From contig NW_026961075.1 in NCBI RefSeq assembly GCF_021018805.1, positions 1-64,000 of the forward strand: a DNA stretch of 64,000 nucleotides. The letters run 5' to 3'. Source of the stretch: Prinia subflava. Taxonomy: Eukaryota > Chordata > Aves > Passeriformes > Cisticolidae. The notes under the pieces were generated by a model that was not told where the DNA came from, did not search any database, and saw nothing but the letters and a program-made list of their open reading frames with translations. This document shows positions 9,853 to 22,659 of the stretch, piece after piece. A program made the position numbers and the translations under genes. The first letter of the stretch is position 1. Every line of letters starts with the position of its first letter.

Positions 9853-12094
9853 ATGGCGCTGTGCCCGGAGCTGGAGCGCTCGCTGTCGCTGCTGCAGCCG
9901 GGCGCCGACCGGGCCCAGCAGCAGCAGGAGCGGCGGGCGGACGCGGCCCCCACGCCCATGGTGTTCATGTGCGCCGGCTGCGGGCGCCCCGTGGGCGACA
10001 CCCGCACCTGGGGTTCAGTGTCGAGGACAGCGGTCCCATCCTGCTGCGCAGTGAGTACCAGCGCTGCCACCCCCGTGCCGCCGCGGTCGCTGCCGCCGTG
10101 CCTCCTGCCCTGCCTCCCGCCGCAGCTGCGGCCGCCAGCGTCGCCGCGGACCCGGGGCGGAAGGGCTCCGAGCTCCCCGGAGAGTGCGGATGGTGAGGGC
10201 CGGGCCTGGCTGGACACAGTCCCGGGGGAGTCGGGGTTCCCGGCGCTGGGGACCGGCAAAGGGCCCGGAGCGCTCGTGTGGCCCGAGAGCCCCTGGAGCA
10301 CTTATCTGGGGTGGGCTGTACAAGCCGCGTATGGCCTAAGGGAGAGGGATTTCTCACAAGGACATGTAGTGATGGACAAGGGAGGCAGCTTTAGATTAAA
10401 TGTCGGGAAGAAATTTTTCCCTGCGAGGGCGGTGAGGCCGTGGTACAGGTTCCCCAGAGAAGCTGTGGCTGCCCCTGTGTCCCTGGAAGTGCCCAAGGCC
10501 AGGTTGGACGGGGCTTGGAACACCCTGGGATAGTGGAAGCTGTCCCTGCCCAGGGCCGGGGGTGGAATGGGGTGAGCTTGAAGGCCCCTTCCACAATTCA
10601 GCGATTCTGATGGTCTTGGTCTTGCTGAGGTTAGCCAGCCTGAGGAGCTGATGCAAATTCAGGCTAAAAGATGAGTGCTCATCATTTACACTGTGTAAAG
10701 CATGAATGAAAGGTTAAAAAAGTTCTAATGCATGATTTAAAATTTTTTTTTTTATTTTTAAGAAAAGGGATGGGGAGAGGTGCCTCCTTTTATTTTCTTC
10801 TGAATAAATGTTATTCCTTGCTTGCAGCATGGTAGAAACCCTACTCTGCTCTGGCTGCTCCAGGACCCTTGGCAGCAGATACATGCACGCCTCAAGGCAT
10901 CTCGACTGCAAGAGGGATTTGTTCTGTGTCCGTACTGACTCTGTTGAAAGGTAAGTGCAGAATGTTTATGGGTCAGCCTGCCAGCTCCACTGCACTCACC
11001 AGGCATGGCACTGAGGGTGCTCCTGTTACATCTCTGGCAAGGCTGGAGGGAGCGTCTTCTGCTGCTCTGTCCCACGGTGGTTTTCTGTATTGGTGCTGTT
11101 GGCATCCCAGTGCTCAGCTGTAGGGAACATCACCTGTGTAAGGCACATCCTAGAAAAAGAACCAAAACAAACCAACCTGGCCTGCCTTTTGTGTGGGAAG
11201 TTGCATTCCAGCCCAGAAAATATCACCAGGTCCAGGGCACTGGAGGGTTCCTTCGCATTTGATTGGAAGAGTTCACAAACCAAGCACCAAAGAGGCCTGG
11301 CTGGAGCCTGTTAGGGGTCCGCATGATCAGCAGGGAGTGTGGCCAGAGGGGCTCGGGCAGGACTTGGGGTGGCTCTGCCCTGTGCTGGCCACATCTGCTC
11401 TGTCCTTGCTAAGATGGGCAAAGGCAACTCTGACAACTGAGTACGTGCTTGAGACTCTCACTCAGCTGTCTTAAAATCTGTCTAGAAAATGAAAGTGTGC
11501 TTGGGTTTAGTTGGTTTATAGCACTTCAAAGGGGTTATTAAAAACTGTATCCTCAATTAAGGCTCCGCACCAGAGTCCTTTTGTGCAGGCATTGTCCTAA
11601 TAGACAGTGGTTGTTCATCTGGACTGGTTTTAATGTCTCTTTTTTTTTTCTGAAGTTCCCATTTATTTTGCTGTATTGCTGTGGATATTCCCCTTGGTAC
11701 TCTGGACAGGGTTTGGAGATTTTTTTCTTCATTCCACTGCTAGAGTACTTTTTTTATTGCATGGCAGTAAAATTCTCTCATGCACTAACTTGGCTGCAGA
11801 ATGGCATTTTCTGGCAAAGGGATGCTGCTTCTGCCTGCCAGCACTGCACTGTTCTTGGTGTCTTGGTGCCATTTTCCACTGTATCCCGTATCCCCAGAAT
11901 CCACGGCTGTCTCTCAGGGTTCTAAAGGAGTGCTGTGTTTGGATTTTTGGCTTCAGAGTGGGAAGTGCTCTGTAACCTGATGTAACCTGTGGCATCTCAG
12001 CTGTAGGCCAGGAACCCTGGAAAAGCAAGCTCGCATTCACGAGGAGCCGCTTACTCTTGAAAGCCCAGCTGTCTTGCAAGAGGTGCCGCACAGG
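9853..12094 (+). pseudogene. MIS18A: MIS18A-like gene copy B, four exons, frameshifted
   Basis: Exons 9853-10050, 10126-10192, 10828-10950 and 12001-12094, all with GT-AG ends. The -1 shift lies at 10011-10014, where the sequence reads tgg-ggttc; one extra G would restore Trp-Gly-Phe-Ser-Val-Glu-Asp. In the ATG frame the protein would instead run on into intron sequence. Exon 4 reads EEPLTLES here, shared with E and F. A CR1 fragment lies between exons 2 and 3. This copy is preceded by the YY1/TATA promoter block. Confidence 0.85.
10354..10614 (+). mobile_element. CR1 3' fragment in unit B
   Basis: Same insertion as in unit A, at the same intron position. It has gagggcggtgagg where A has gagggtggtgagg, a CpG difference that separates A from all other units. 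The open frame running from MIS18A exon 1 through intron into this fragment (stop near 10533) has no coding meaning. Confidence 0.85.
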
Positions 12095-14285
12095 GTGAGT
12101 TTTAACCTTACATCATTCTTTGTTGAAATCACCTCTGAGAAGTCTTAATATGCTTCAATGGTTTCTGCAGAACAGCTTATTCCACTCAGAGCAATTCAGT
12201 GCATTGTAACATGTACTGGACTGCTTCCTGTAATTGCTGTCGTCGTGCTCTGCAAGACTTTTAGCCACTTTTCCTTCAGTTTTCTTGGTAGTTAGCATTT
12301 TCTGTTTATCAAGCACAGCATTAGGTTCCTCTGGCTGTCTCAGAAATTGGATCAGTTGTTTCTAGTTCGTTCTGATTCACTTCTCCAGATCTTCATTTAA
12401 CTTTTAGCCATGTTTCTTCTGCCTCCTGTGGAAATGGACTTAATGCTTTTGCTGTAACTTTATCTTGAAATAGTAATCATAAATGAATCATGGTAAATCA
12501 GGTTGATGTTTTGCTCTACTAAAATCTTGTGACTGCAGGTAGGAAGAGTTGGGAGCGAACAGCCTGAGGAAGTGGACTGTGGAAGCTGAAGGTTGTCCAG
12601 CCAAAGCTGAGTGTGTGGCTCTGACACTGACCAAGGCTGGAAAGAGTTACTGTGTGGACAGAGAATGTTAGAGCCGGGTGAGCTTTCACAGGATGAAAGA
12701 AGCGAGGAGAGAATCGAATGGAAAGAATTGCTGAGATCAGGTTTGAGCCCTTTCTTTGGGTTTGGGATTTGTTTGTGGTTTTTTTGTTACCTAACACTAC
12801 CTAGCACTTACTTACTTACTTACTGTGAGATTTGAAGTTTTCTCCAAAAACTCAGAATGAATTTCCCCACTCTGCCCCACTGGTAGCAGCACACAGGAGA
12901 ACAGAGCCTGTGGTTTGGATCTTGAGGGAGTTCCAGCAGTACAAGCTATGAGTTACCATGTTTCTCCCAAATTTACATCCAGCAAATCTGAGGAATTACC
13001 TCTTGCCTGAGCATTCCTGGTCTCTGTGACTCTTTAGTAAGAGACAGCTGGGACTGGCCAAGCTGAGACAGGATCTGTTCCTGTCAAACCATCTATTTCC
13101 CATGCGGATGAGAATCTGGGGGGCAAGTGCCCACATCACTCCTCACAAATGCCCACACATACTTCTGGGGCTGCTGTATCTATCTGCTGGATTTGTCAGC
13201 GCCAGCATTTGCGAAGGATCACCTTGTGAGCAACTCAAAAGACAGATAAATAGAGGCAGCAGCAATTGTCTTGAGTTTACCTTATGGTAAGGCTTATGGA
13301 TATTTTTAATCACTATAAGAAGGCTTATGGATATTTTTGATCACTTTCTTAGCACTTGCAATTACCCCTGCTACCACACAAAAGAAACCGAGGAACAGGA
13401 AAGCTCCGCTCTGTATCTCTGGCAGAAGAAAAGCCAGCAAACCAGTTTGCGTTCACCCCGATTCCTAGTCCTGTGCTGCAAGTACAGAAATATCTTGAGC
13501 CTTTGGGAGGGGGACTGGGACTGTGGAACCCAGCTGCATGTGTCTCCTAGGCCACGTTTTTCTTGGAAGCACCTTTCCTAGTTTCACTGCTTTTTGGAAA
13601 TGAACTGTTCTGAGCAGAACCAGTACCTTCAGACTCAGGGTCTGAAAACAAAACAACCATAAAAACCACTAAAAAGCCCCAAACCCCACTGCCTAAGAGA
13701 ACAAAGAAAGAGAAAATATACCGGGATTATTTTAATAAACCTGAATTTGTGGGAGGCACTGGGTTTGTTTTCCCTTCGTGCGGCAGCACGAAGTTTGCAC
13801 GCATTTTGCTGCCGCTTTGGCTCTCAAGAACTGGAAATGCCTGGATTTCTGCGTGGTTTCCCCAGGTTCTCCTATTTAGCAGGAGCTGCACGGTGAGGTC
13901 GGTGTTCTGAGGGAGGCCCTGGCACAGCTGCCAAAGGCCGGGAACGTGGAGTGTGCAGGGAGCATCCGGGGGGCTTCTCCCCCCTGAGTTTCTCCCGGGG
14001 TGTGCTGCCTGCACTGCTGGATGTTGGACCCGGCTTTGGGCCGTTCTCCTGCGGTCCCAGCACTGAGTGCTGCCCCTGTGGCCAGACCTTGCCGTGTGCC
14101 GGCACCAAACCCGGGCAGCCGGGGCTGCTTTTCCAGCCCTTTGGTGCCACGGGCGGCCCCCGATTGCCGGAGCTCCCCGGCACCCGGCCTGGACTCACTC
14201 TGTGGGGGGGCCTGTTCCATCTGCCTCAACCGAGGACATCCTGCCCAGGTTTGACACTTGACTCCCGTTGTTTTTCCTCTTGCAG

Positions 14286-14441
14286 GCAGCTGGCAAAAGA
14301 GGAGAGAGCCCCTGCGAGGCAGAGCCCCTGGAATGCCCTGTCCTGGTCTGAGGTTCCCACTTTTATCTCCGACTCCCGGAGAATTGCTGGAGCAGAACCA
14401 GAGAGTGTCCATTTTATTTCCTGCCTTTTCCAATAAACGGT
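14286..14441 (+). other. Terminal-exon-like segment with AATAAA, unit B
   Basis: Acceptor ends 14285; AATAAA at 14432-14437. Sequence as in unit A. It lies 2.2 kb downstream of MIS18A exon 4 in the same direction. Confidence 0.4.
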
Positions 14442-15185
14442 GACTTTCAGCTGGAGTGTGTTCCTGGTGTTATCCTCCTCCTCCTCCTCCCTGGATTTGT
14501 AAATAAATGTCCTGATTTTGGCCAAGTAGAATTTTGTTGTTCCAGGCATTGTGGCTCTTTTGTTTCATTGAAACTTCCCAACTCTGCTGAGACTTTGAGA
14601 TGTCAAATACAAGTAAGACTGGAGTTTCTTGGGATTGTTACTCACACAAAATAGGGATCCTTCTTGGACAGGAGTAACTTGACGTGTTTAATGCCGCTTC
14701 CCTTTAAAATCAGAGCAGGGGAAGCAGATTTGAAATCATCATTCCATGAACTTGCACCAAATTCCTCCAAAGCTGCAAAAGTTTTCCTTGTTAGAAATTC
14801 CTGAGCTTGTTTTCCAGGCAAGCTGGGATTTAGATGTTCTTTGTTCCTTGGATTTGCTGGTTTTCCTCTCTCTCATTTTAGTAAAGAATTTTTTTTTTTT
14901 CATATTTTCCATGCTGATTGGAATTTTTGTACTGCTCAGGGCACATTGCCAAGGAAATGTACCAATTTCATGTTGGTAAATCAGGCATTGTTCAGCACCA
15001 TATGCCCACAAGTCTGTAAATTTCCAGGGAAACTTGCTAAGTGTTGAATTGCCATAATGAATCTCTTTGTAAAGTTGATTATACTTTTTTCTTTATTTTT
15101 AATTACTTTGAATTTTTTATGTAGGGTTTTTTTTTAATAAGTGATGTCTTTTTGTATTTTTAAATTTTTTCTTTTAAGAAATTTT

Positions 15186-15706
15186 CTATTTTAATTTTTC
15201 CTTTGTAATTTTTCCTTTGTAATTTTTCCTTTGTAATTTTCCTATTTTATTTTTTCCTTTTTATTTTTTTCCTTTTTATTTTTTCCTTTTTATTTTTTTC
15301 CTTTTTATTTTTTCCTCTTTTTTTCTCTCTTTAACTTTTTCCTTTTTAATTTTTTCCTTTTTATTTTTTTCCTTTTTAATTTTTTCCTTTTTAATTTTTT
15401 CCTTTTCATTTTTTTCCTTTTTAATTTTTTCCTTTTTAATTTTTTTCTTTTTATTTTTTCCTTTTTATTTTTTCCTTTTTATTTTTTTCCTTTTTACTTT
15501 TTTCCTTTTTATTTTTTTCCTTTTAATTTTTGCTTTTTATTTTCTTTCTTTCTAATTTTTCCTTTTTAACTTTTTAATTTTATTTTTTTCTGTGTTTTAC
15601 TTGAAATTTTATTTGAAAACTTTTTTTTTTTCTTCATGTTTTCTTTGTGTTGGTGTGTTTTGGTTTGGTCTGGTTTGGTTTGGTTTGGTTTGGTTTGGTT
15701 TGGTTT
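15186..15706. repeat. T-rich minisatellite and (TTTGG)n, unit B
   Basis: Same tract; the pentamer run (15657-15706) has about nine to ten units and one ggtctgg variant. Confidence 0.88.
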
Positions 15707-16613
15707 TTTCCTCTCTCTCTACTCTTTTATCTACTTTTTTATAGCCCAAGTATGTAGAAGTTTGGCTGGTGGGAACAGAGGAGGTGACAAATGAAATCCA
15801 TGTCCACTCCACGTCCGGATAGAATTGAGAGTGCAGCTAGAGAAATCTCTGTATTTTCTGCTAAATTAGAAATCCTGAACAGAGAAAGCTCTAAAGACCA
15901 AGGGGCCTTCTTTTTTCTTTTTCCTTTTTCCCCCGAACAATTCTCATTGTAGCCATTTACAGGATCAGGAACATTACCTTGAAGTCGAGGTGTATTTCAC
16001 AGGTAGCGAGAAAACAAAGTAGACTTGATCTTGTAACTCTCATTGTTTAGTAACAAAGAAATCCAAAACAAAACAAACAACATAAAAAAAAAAAAAAAAT
16101 CCACCAACCCCACAAAAGAACAGAGAAAGAGAAATTATACCAATATTATTTTAATTTAAAACCACTTTCTCCCTTAGAAAACCAGGCTAATGTAATTCTG
16201 CTTAATTGGGGTGCTGTCGTGTTTAGGTTACTGAATTAATAGAGTTTAAAACATACAGCAATAAACACGAATTTTAAAAACTAAGTACAAAAATATGAAT
16301 ATATATAATAAAACAAATATAAATATGAAAAATAATATCGTAAGTAAATGCAATCTATAATATTTCTCATTACTTATATTATATACAGTAGTCTATATAT
16401 TACATCCATAGATATGACTAGAAAAAAGACATGGTAATTATCAATATTAAAATAATAAATGTAAAGAAATAATGGAATAGAGCTTAAAACAGAGGGGTTT
16501 TTTGGTTTGAATTTGCTTGGTGGCAGGGGTTCTCTTTTAAGCGGCGGCCGGGTGTCTTTCGGGGCGTTTCTTTTAGGGGGTTTCTGTGCACGTTCTCTTC
16601 GGGGGTCCCTGTC

Positions 16614-16755
16614 TGCTGTGGACACAGCGCGGTACTGCAGCTCTGCCCCGGGCCCGTCCCAGTGCTGCCGCCTTGTGGACACAGCGCGGTGCTGCAGCTC
16701 TGCCCCGTGCCCGTCCCAGTGCTGCCGCCCTGTGGACACAGCGCGGTACTGCAGA
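16614..16755. repeat. 57-bp VNTR, unit C
   Basis: About 2.4 copies, with one gccccgtgcccg variant unit shared with E and F. Confidence 0.85.
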
Positions 16756-17372
16756 TGTTCATCCCAGGGGAGTTGCTGGCTTGGCTAGAATTGGTTTCCC
16801 AGTAAAACTGGGGGTTGTCTAGAAAACCTGAATTTGTGGGAGGCACTGGGTTTGTTTTCCCTATCCCTGCATCACAGTCAAGAACACTCCTGGAGCTGTG
16901 TTAGGCAGTGGAAGGAGGGGAGAGCTGCATTTATTGAATTCCTTTGTTGTTGTTATTGTTGTATTTTTTCATGCTATTTTATTTTATTGTGTTTTAGATT
17001 TTCATGTTTTTTTATTTTGACTTTTAAAAAATATTTTAATGTTTCCTCAAATTTTTAATTTTTCGATTTTTAGTTTACTTTTATATTTTATAGTTATGAT
17101 TTCACTTTTTATTTTATTTTCAATACCTTTTAAATTTTTATTTAGATTTATGTTTTATTTTTATGTTTGCGGTTGTTTTGTATTTTTTAATGTTTCCTTA
17201 GTAATTTTTCCTTTGTCATTTTTTCCTTTGTCATTTTTTCCTCTATAATTTTTCCACTATAATTTTTTCCTTTTTAATTTTTTATTTTTTATTTTTCTCT
17301 TTTTAATTTTTCTCCTTTTTAATGTTTTCCTTTCTAATTTTTTCCTTTCTGATTTCTCCTTTCTCGATTTTG

Positions 17373-17873
17373 TCAGGCACCCCCCTTTAAAACCGGGGTG
17401 CCTTCGGCCGTGCCACAACAAAGATGGCGGCCCAACAGGAAATGGTTTCAGCCACAAACAAGATGGCAGCCGGAAGTATGGGCAGCCACCTAATGCCCCG
17501 CTCAAGATGGCGGCTCGTCGAGCCGCCTTCGACCTTCCAAAGACGGCGGCCAAAAAAGGCGGGAAAACACAAGGACCACCCATGGGCGTCGACCCAACTG
17601 CCTGCGCCCGACCCCGAAAACGGCGCCGCTCAGGAACAATTTTCAGCGTCGCTTCCCGGCGCGAGGGAGCTGTGTGCCCGCTGTGCCGCGCCGCGGTGCG
17701 GTTGCGGCAGCCATTTTGGTGAGGCGCCTGAGTAACCAGCTACCCGGGGCCTTCGGGGGTGCCACAAAAAAGATGGCGGCTCTACCGGATGTGTCTTCAC
17801 CACAACCAAGATGGCGGCTACAACGGGCGGAAGTAACGTTTATATAGGGTTTATATAGGGTTTGGACCCTATA
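17373..17873 (+). promoter_or_regulatory. YY1/TATA promoter block of unit C
   Basis: Offset of 8272 from unit B throughout; all five YY1-like sites, both TATA motifs and the two inverted repeats are present unchanged. It precedes MIS18A copy C. Confidence 0.65.
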
Positions 17874-17949
17874 GCCGCGGCCGAACCAAGGCTCTGCTGC
17901 AGGTGTATTCGAGACATCTTTCCTCTTTGTTTGACAGAAGGAAGAGGGG

Positions 17950-17982
<33 letters not shown>

Positions 17983-18124
17983 AGAAAAAACGGGAGCAGT
18001 TCCGGGGCGGTCCCGGGGCGGTCCCGGGGCGGTGTGCGCCGTCACTGCCGCCTTCTCGGCGGGCGATTCCAAGGCGCTGTCGGGCTCTCTGCCGGCCGGT
18101 CGGCGGGCGGGCGGCCGGGACGCG

Positions 18125-20359
18125 ATGGCGCTGTGCCCGGAGCTGGAGCGCTCGCTGTCGCTGCTGCAGCCGGGCGCCGACCGGGCCCAGCAGCAGCAGG
18201 AGCGGCGGGCGGACGCGGCCCCCACGCCCATGGTGTTCATGTGCGCCGGCTGCGGGCGCCCCGTGGGCGACACCCGCACCTGGGGTTCAGTGTCGAGGAC
18301 AGCGGTCCCATCCTGCTGCGCAGTGAGTACCAGCGCTGCCACCCCCGTGCCGCCGCGGTCGCTGCCGCCGTGCCTCCTGCCCTGCCTCCCGCCGCAGCTG
18401 CGGCCGCCAGCGTCGCCGCGGACCCGGGGCGGAAGGGCTCCGAGCTCCCCGGAGAGTGCGGATGGTGAGGGCCGGGCCTGGCTGGACACAGTCCCGGGGG
18501 AGTCGGGGTTCCCGGCGCTGGGGACCGGCAAAGGGCCCGGAGCGCTCGTGTGGCCCGAGAGCCCCTGGAGCACTTATCTGGGGTGGGCTGTACAAGCCGC
18601 GTATGGCCTAAGGGAGAGGGATTTCTCACAAGGACATGTAGTGATGGACAAGGGAGGCAGCTTTAGATTAAATGTCGGGAAGAAATTTTTCCCTGCGAGG
18701 GCGGTGAGGCCGTGGTACAGGTTCCCCAGAGAAGCTGTGGCTGCCCCTGTGTCCCTGGAAGTGCCCAAGGCCAGGTTGGACGGGGCTTGGAACACCCTGG
18801 GATAGTGGAAGCTGTCCCTGCCCAGGGCCGGGGGTGGAATGGGGTGAGCTTGAAGGCCCCTTCCACAATTCAGCGATTCTGATGGTCTTGGTCTTGCTGA
18901 GGTTAGCCAGCCTGAGGAGCTGATGCAAATTCAGGCTAAAAGATGAGTGCTCATCATTTACACTGTGTAAAGCATGAATGAAAGGTTTAAAAAGTTCTAA
19001 TGCATGATTTAAAATTTTTTTTTTATTTTTAAGAAAAGGGATGGGGAGAGGTGCCTCCTTTTATTTTCTTCTGAATAAATGTTATTCCTTGCTTGCAGCA
19101 TGGTAGAAACCCTACTCTGCTCTGGCTGCTCCAGGACCCTTGGCAGCAGATACATGCACGCCTCAAGGCATCTCGACTGCAAGAGGGATTTGTTCTGTGT
19201 CCGTACTGACTCTGTTGAAAGGTAAGTGCAGAATGTTTATGGGTCAGCCTGCCAGCTCCACTGCACTCACCAGGCATGGCACTGAGGGTGCTCCTGTTAC
19301 ATCTCTGGCAAGGCTGGAGGGAGCGTCTTCTGCTGCTCTGTCCCACGGTGGTTTTCTGTATTGGTGCTGTTGGCATCCCAGTGCTCAGCTGTAGGGAACA
19401 TCACCTGTGTAAGGCACATCCTAGAAAAAGAACCAAAACAAACCAACCTGGCCTGCCTTTTGTGTGGGAAGTTGCATTCCAGCCCAGAAAATATCACCAG
19501 GTCCAGGGCACTGGAGGGTTCCTTCGCATTTGATTGGAAGAGTTCACAAACCAAGCACCAAAGAGGCCTGGCTGGAGCCTGTTAGGGGTCCGCATGATCA
19601 GCAGGGAGTGTGGCCAGAGGGGCTCGGGCAGGACTTGGGGTGGCTCTGCCCTGTGCTGGCCACATCTGCTCTGTCCTTGCTAAGATGGGCAAAGGCAACT
19701 CTGACAACTGAGTACGTGCTTGAGACTCTCACTCAGCTGTCTTAAAATCTGTCTAGAAAATGAAAGTGTGCTCAGGTTTAGTTTGTTTGTAGCACTTCAA
19801 AGTGGTTATTAAAAACTGTATCCTCAATTAAGGCTCCGCACCAGAGTCCTTTTGTGCAGGCATTGTTCTAATAGACAGTGGTTGTTCATCTGGACTGGTA
19901 TTAATGTCTCTTTTTTTTTTCTGAAGTTCCCATTTATTTTGCTGTATTGCTGTGGATATTCACCCTCGTACTCTGGACAGTGGTTTGGGGATTTTTTTCC
20001 TTCATTCCACCACTAGAATACTTTTTTTATTGCATGGCAGTAAAATTCTCTAAAGCAGTAACCTGGCTGCAGAATGGCATTTTCTGGCAAAGGGATGCTG
20101 CTTCTGCCAGCCAGCACTGCACTGTTCTTGGTGTCTTGGTGCCATTTTTCACTGTATCCCGTATTCCCAGAATCCAGGGCTATCTCTCAGGGTTCTGAAG
20201 GAGTGCTGTATTTGGATTTTTGGCTTCAGTGTGGGAAGTGCATGATGTAACCTGTGGCATCTCAGCTCTAGGCCAGGAACCCTGGAAAAGCAAGCTCTCA
20301 TTCACGAGGAGCCGCTTCCTCTCGAAAGTCCAGCTGTCTTGCAAGAGGTGCCGCACAGG
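18125..20359 (+). pseudogene. MIS18A: MIS18A-like gene copy C, four exons, frameshifted
   Basis: Exons 18125-18322, 18398-18464, 19099-19221 and 20266-20359. Exons 1-3 are identical in coding sense to copy B, frameshift included (18283-18286). Exon 4 lies in the diverged 3' block and differs (SSRPGTLEKQALIHEEPLPLES), so it is an older allele of this exon shared only with copy G. Downstream the locus continues into tail X, not into the AATAAA segment, so if the true last exon survives anywhere it may be in 20360-21950. One candidate acceptor is at 21640. Confidence 0.84.
18626..18886 (+). mobile_element. CR1 3' fragment in unit C
   Basis: Same insertion between exons 2 and 3 of copy C. No differences from unit B were noticed inside the element. 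Confidence 0.85.
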
Positions 20360-21139
20360 GTGAGATTTAACCTTACATCATTCTTTGTTGAAATCACCTC
20401 TGAGAAGTCTTAATATGCTTCAATGGTTTCTGCAGAACAGCTTATTCCACCCAGAGCAATTCAGTGCATTGTAACATGTACTGGACTGCTTCCTGTAATT
20501 GCTGTCTTGTGCTCTGCAAGACTTTTAGCCACTTTTCCTTCAGTTTTCTTGGTAGTTAGCATTTTCTGTTTATCAAGCACAGCATTAGGTTCCTATTTCT
20601 GTCTCAGAAATTTGATATGATGTTTCTAGTTAGTTCCGATTCACTTCTCTAGATCTTCATTTAACTTTTAGCCATGTTTCTTCTGCCTCCTGTGGAAATG
20701 GACTTAATGCTTTTGCTGTAACTTTATCTTGAAATATTAATCACAAATTAATCATGGTAAATCAAGTTGATGTTTTGCTCTACTAAAATCTTGTGACTGC
20801 AGGTCGGAAGAGTTGGGAGCGAACAGCCTGAGGAAGTGGACTGTGGAAGCTGAAGGTTGTCCAGCCAAAGCTGAGTGTGTGGCTCTGACACTGACCAAGG
20901 CTGGAAAGAGTTACTGTGTGGACAGAGAATGTTAGAACCAGGTGAGCTTTCACAGGATGAAAGGAGCGAGGAGAGAATCGAATGGAAAGAATTGCTGAGA
21001 TCAGGTTTGAGCCCTTTCTTTGGGTTTGGGATTTGTTTTGGTTTTTTTGTTACCCAACACTGCTTAGCATTACTACTGTGAGATTTAAAGTTTTCTCCAA
21101 AAACTCAGAATGAATTTCCCCACTCTGCCCCACTGGTAG

Positions 21140-22600
21140 GCACCGCATCTCTTAGAAAAGCTCCTACCCACCATCTTCACTGCCCCAGTTTGAAGTAGTG
21201 CTCCAGTTTAGCCCGTAGTAATGGGTCTTACATCCCTTTCTGTTCAGGTAACTACACCATTTTGTTATTGACATATCTGCCAGAGGAGCCTACATTACTC
21301 CAGTGTAATTTGTGAGGCAGTTTCTGCTCTAACAAGTTTTTGAATGCTGCTCAACTGCAAGAGAGCTCCTTCTGGATGTTTGAAGGTGACAGAAGAGATG
21401 GTCGCATCCCAGGAGCTTGATTTTGGAATGTTTAATGGAATTGGCCCAGTAGCTTTTACTTGTGGGCTTTGCAAGTCTGCCCACAGCAGGTCCAGCCTGT
21501 GCTTCAACTTAGAGCCCTCAGTGGGCAGGGAAATGGACCTTGGAGAGATTGTTACAGCTCTACTTAACGCTTTCTGAATTGGGATGATTTTCTGGAAGTA
21601 GGCTGTCCATTCTGACCCATTTTCTTCTCTCTCCTTGCAGACTGTAGCTGCTAAAAGGCTGAGGTGAGACCAGGATCTGCAAAATCTCTGACTCTCCATG
21701 TCTTCCCAAGGCTGAAGCCGTGTTTGCTGTCAATGACAACCCAGTGGAAGATGCTAAAGACTGAAAACTTTGGGGTTTTTCCCCTGAATCCCACGACACT
21801 CTCTGCAGCTGTGCCCTGCATATCTCTTAAAAGAGTTTCCGGCTTTAGAAGGGTTTTACCCTGTGCAATATTGATCTATAAGTCAATGAAAAAGAATCTT
21901 ACTGTATCAATGTGATGTTACTTGGTTTGAGTTGTTTAATTAAAGCATATCATTGATAAGGGGTTTGAGAATCCCTTGGACGGCCCTTGGGGCTGGCAGC
22001 TCTGATTTATTTTCTCTTCATTCCTTTAATGTCGTTCAATTATTTCTTAAGCAATTACTGCAATTTGGATATCCAGTAAGGACAGCAGCATTCCCACTCT
22101 GCTGGATTGGGAAATCCAAGCCCAATTCCTTGGAGAGATTGAGGGGATGGGGAGCTGAGCCTCAGGCTGGGTTTTGACAGTGGGAATTCGGTGAGGAAGA
22201 AAGAAGAGAGATTTCCCCAAAAAGGGGTTTAGGCCAGTTCTGCTGGCTTTGGGTGCCTCTACCTCCCAAAAATCCTCCTGGTTCAACAGGACTTGAAGAA
22301 GCAGCAGGATGTGCTAGGGGCCTGTGCTGAGACCCCCAAACCCTGGTCAGGGAGGCTGGGAAGTGTCAGCTCCAGAGGAACACCAGAGAGGGGCTACGCT
22401 GGGACGCCTCAAATTGCAGCCAGAGATGCTGGGCACTGCTGCACCTTTGGGACACTGCAGCGAGGCTCCACTGCCTGATGCAGAGAGCTGTCCCATTATT
22501 GTTTGTCGTGCTTAGAAGCGGGCAGGTCATTCCAGCTGCACGGGTTGAAAAGCCCAGGGGAGCAGGTGGAGTCGCAGACGATCACACAGAAGCCAAGCTG
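21140..22600. other. Tail X, proximal part (after unit C): no certain gene
   Basis: Single-copy-looking DNA after the unit C breakpoint. An ATG-initiated 77-codon frame is at 21344-21577 and contains FTCGLCKSAHS, but no family is recognised. A good acceptor (ctctccttgcag) ends at 21640 and is followed by a short frame with a stop (TVAAKRLR). An ATTAAA is at 21939-21944. This could hold the original 3' end of the MIS18A-like gene, but I cannot match the expected C-terminal coiled coil to it. Confidence 0.4.
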
Positions 22601-22659
22601 GGAGAGGAAATGAGCTGTGCCACAGATTTCTTTTTCCCCAATGCCCCAGCACAGCCCCG

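Larger units (their letters stand above)
7746..16030. repeat. Tandem unit B of the ~8.3-kb array
   Basis: A full unit of 8285 bases and the reference for the others. Layout: AT-rich leader 7746-8225 with a poly(A) run at about 7799-7826; 57-bp VNTR 8344-8482; 8483-8690 nothing recognised; T-rich tract 8690-9095; promoter block 9101-9601; leader with poly(A) 9602-9852; MIS18A exons 9853-12094; 12095-12886 no certain exon; 12887-13735 nothing recognised; GC-rich block 13736-14285; terminal-exon-like segment 14286-14437; 14438-15060 nothing recognised; T-rich minisatellite 15186-15596; TTTGG repeat 15657-15706; end segment 15707-16030. It shares small variants with unit F (for example ggccaagtag near 14520). 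Confidence 0.95.
16031..21139. repeat. Unit C, 5' part of the array unit, joined to tail X
   Basis: It follows unit B almost base for base to about 19770. From there to 21139 it still aligns, but with many scattered differences (for example gtgctcagg for gtgcttggg, and a shorter TTAC repeat). At 21139, after a shared ggtag, it leaves the A/B/E/F sequence completely. It has the B-type promoter and the MIS18A exons but lacks the AATAAA segment, the T-rich minisatellite and the TTTGG repeat. It pairs with unit G. Confidence 0.92.

Noticed and set aside
9597..10301. Long minus-strand frames of 230-309 codons over the MIS18A exon 1 region in each unit
   Set aside because: They cross the poly(A) run as poly-Phe, have no recognisable domain, change length with the A count, and are antisense to a clear exon. 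They are GC-rich chance frames.
9631..10533. 300-codon + strand frame starting upstream of MIS18A exon 1
   Set aside because: It begins at a non-ATG or upstream codon, translates the poly(A) run as poly-Lys, and passes through the frameshift, two introns and the CR1 fragment.
12161..12740. Candidate last exons of the MIS18A-like gene after ctgcag acceptors (near 12170 and 12540)
   Set aside because: Both give short frames ending in a stop within 13-16 codons, and neither resembles the C-terminal coiled coil of Mis18-alpha, so I left the last exon unassigned.
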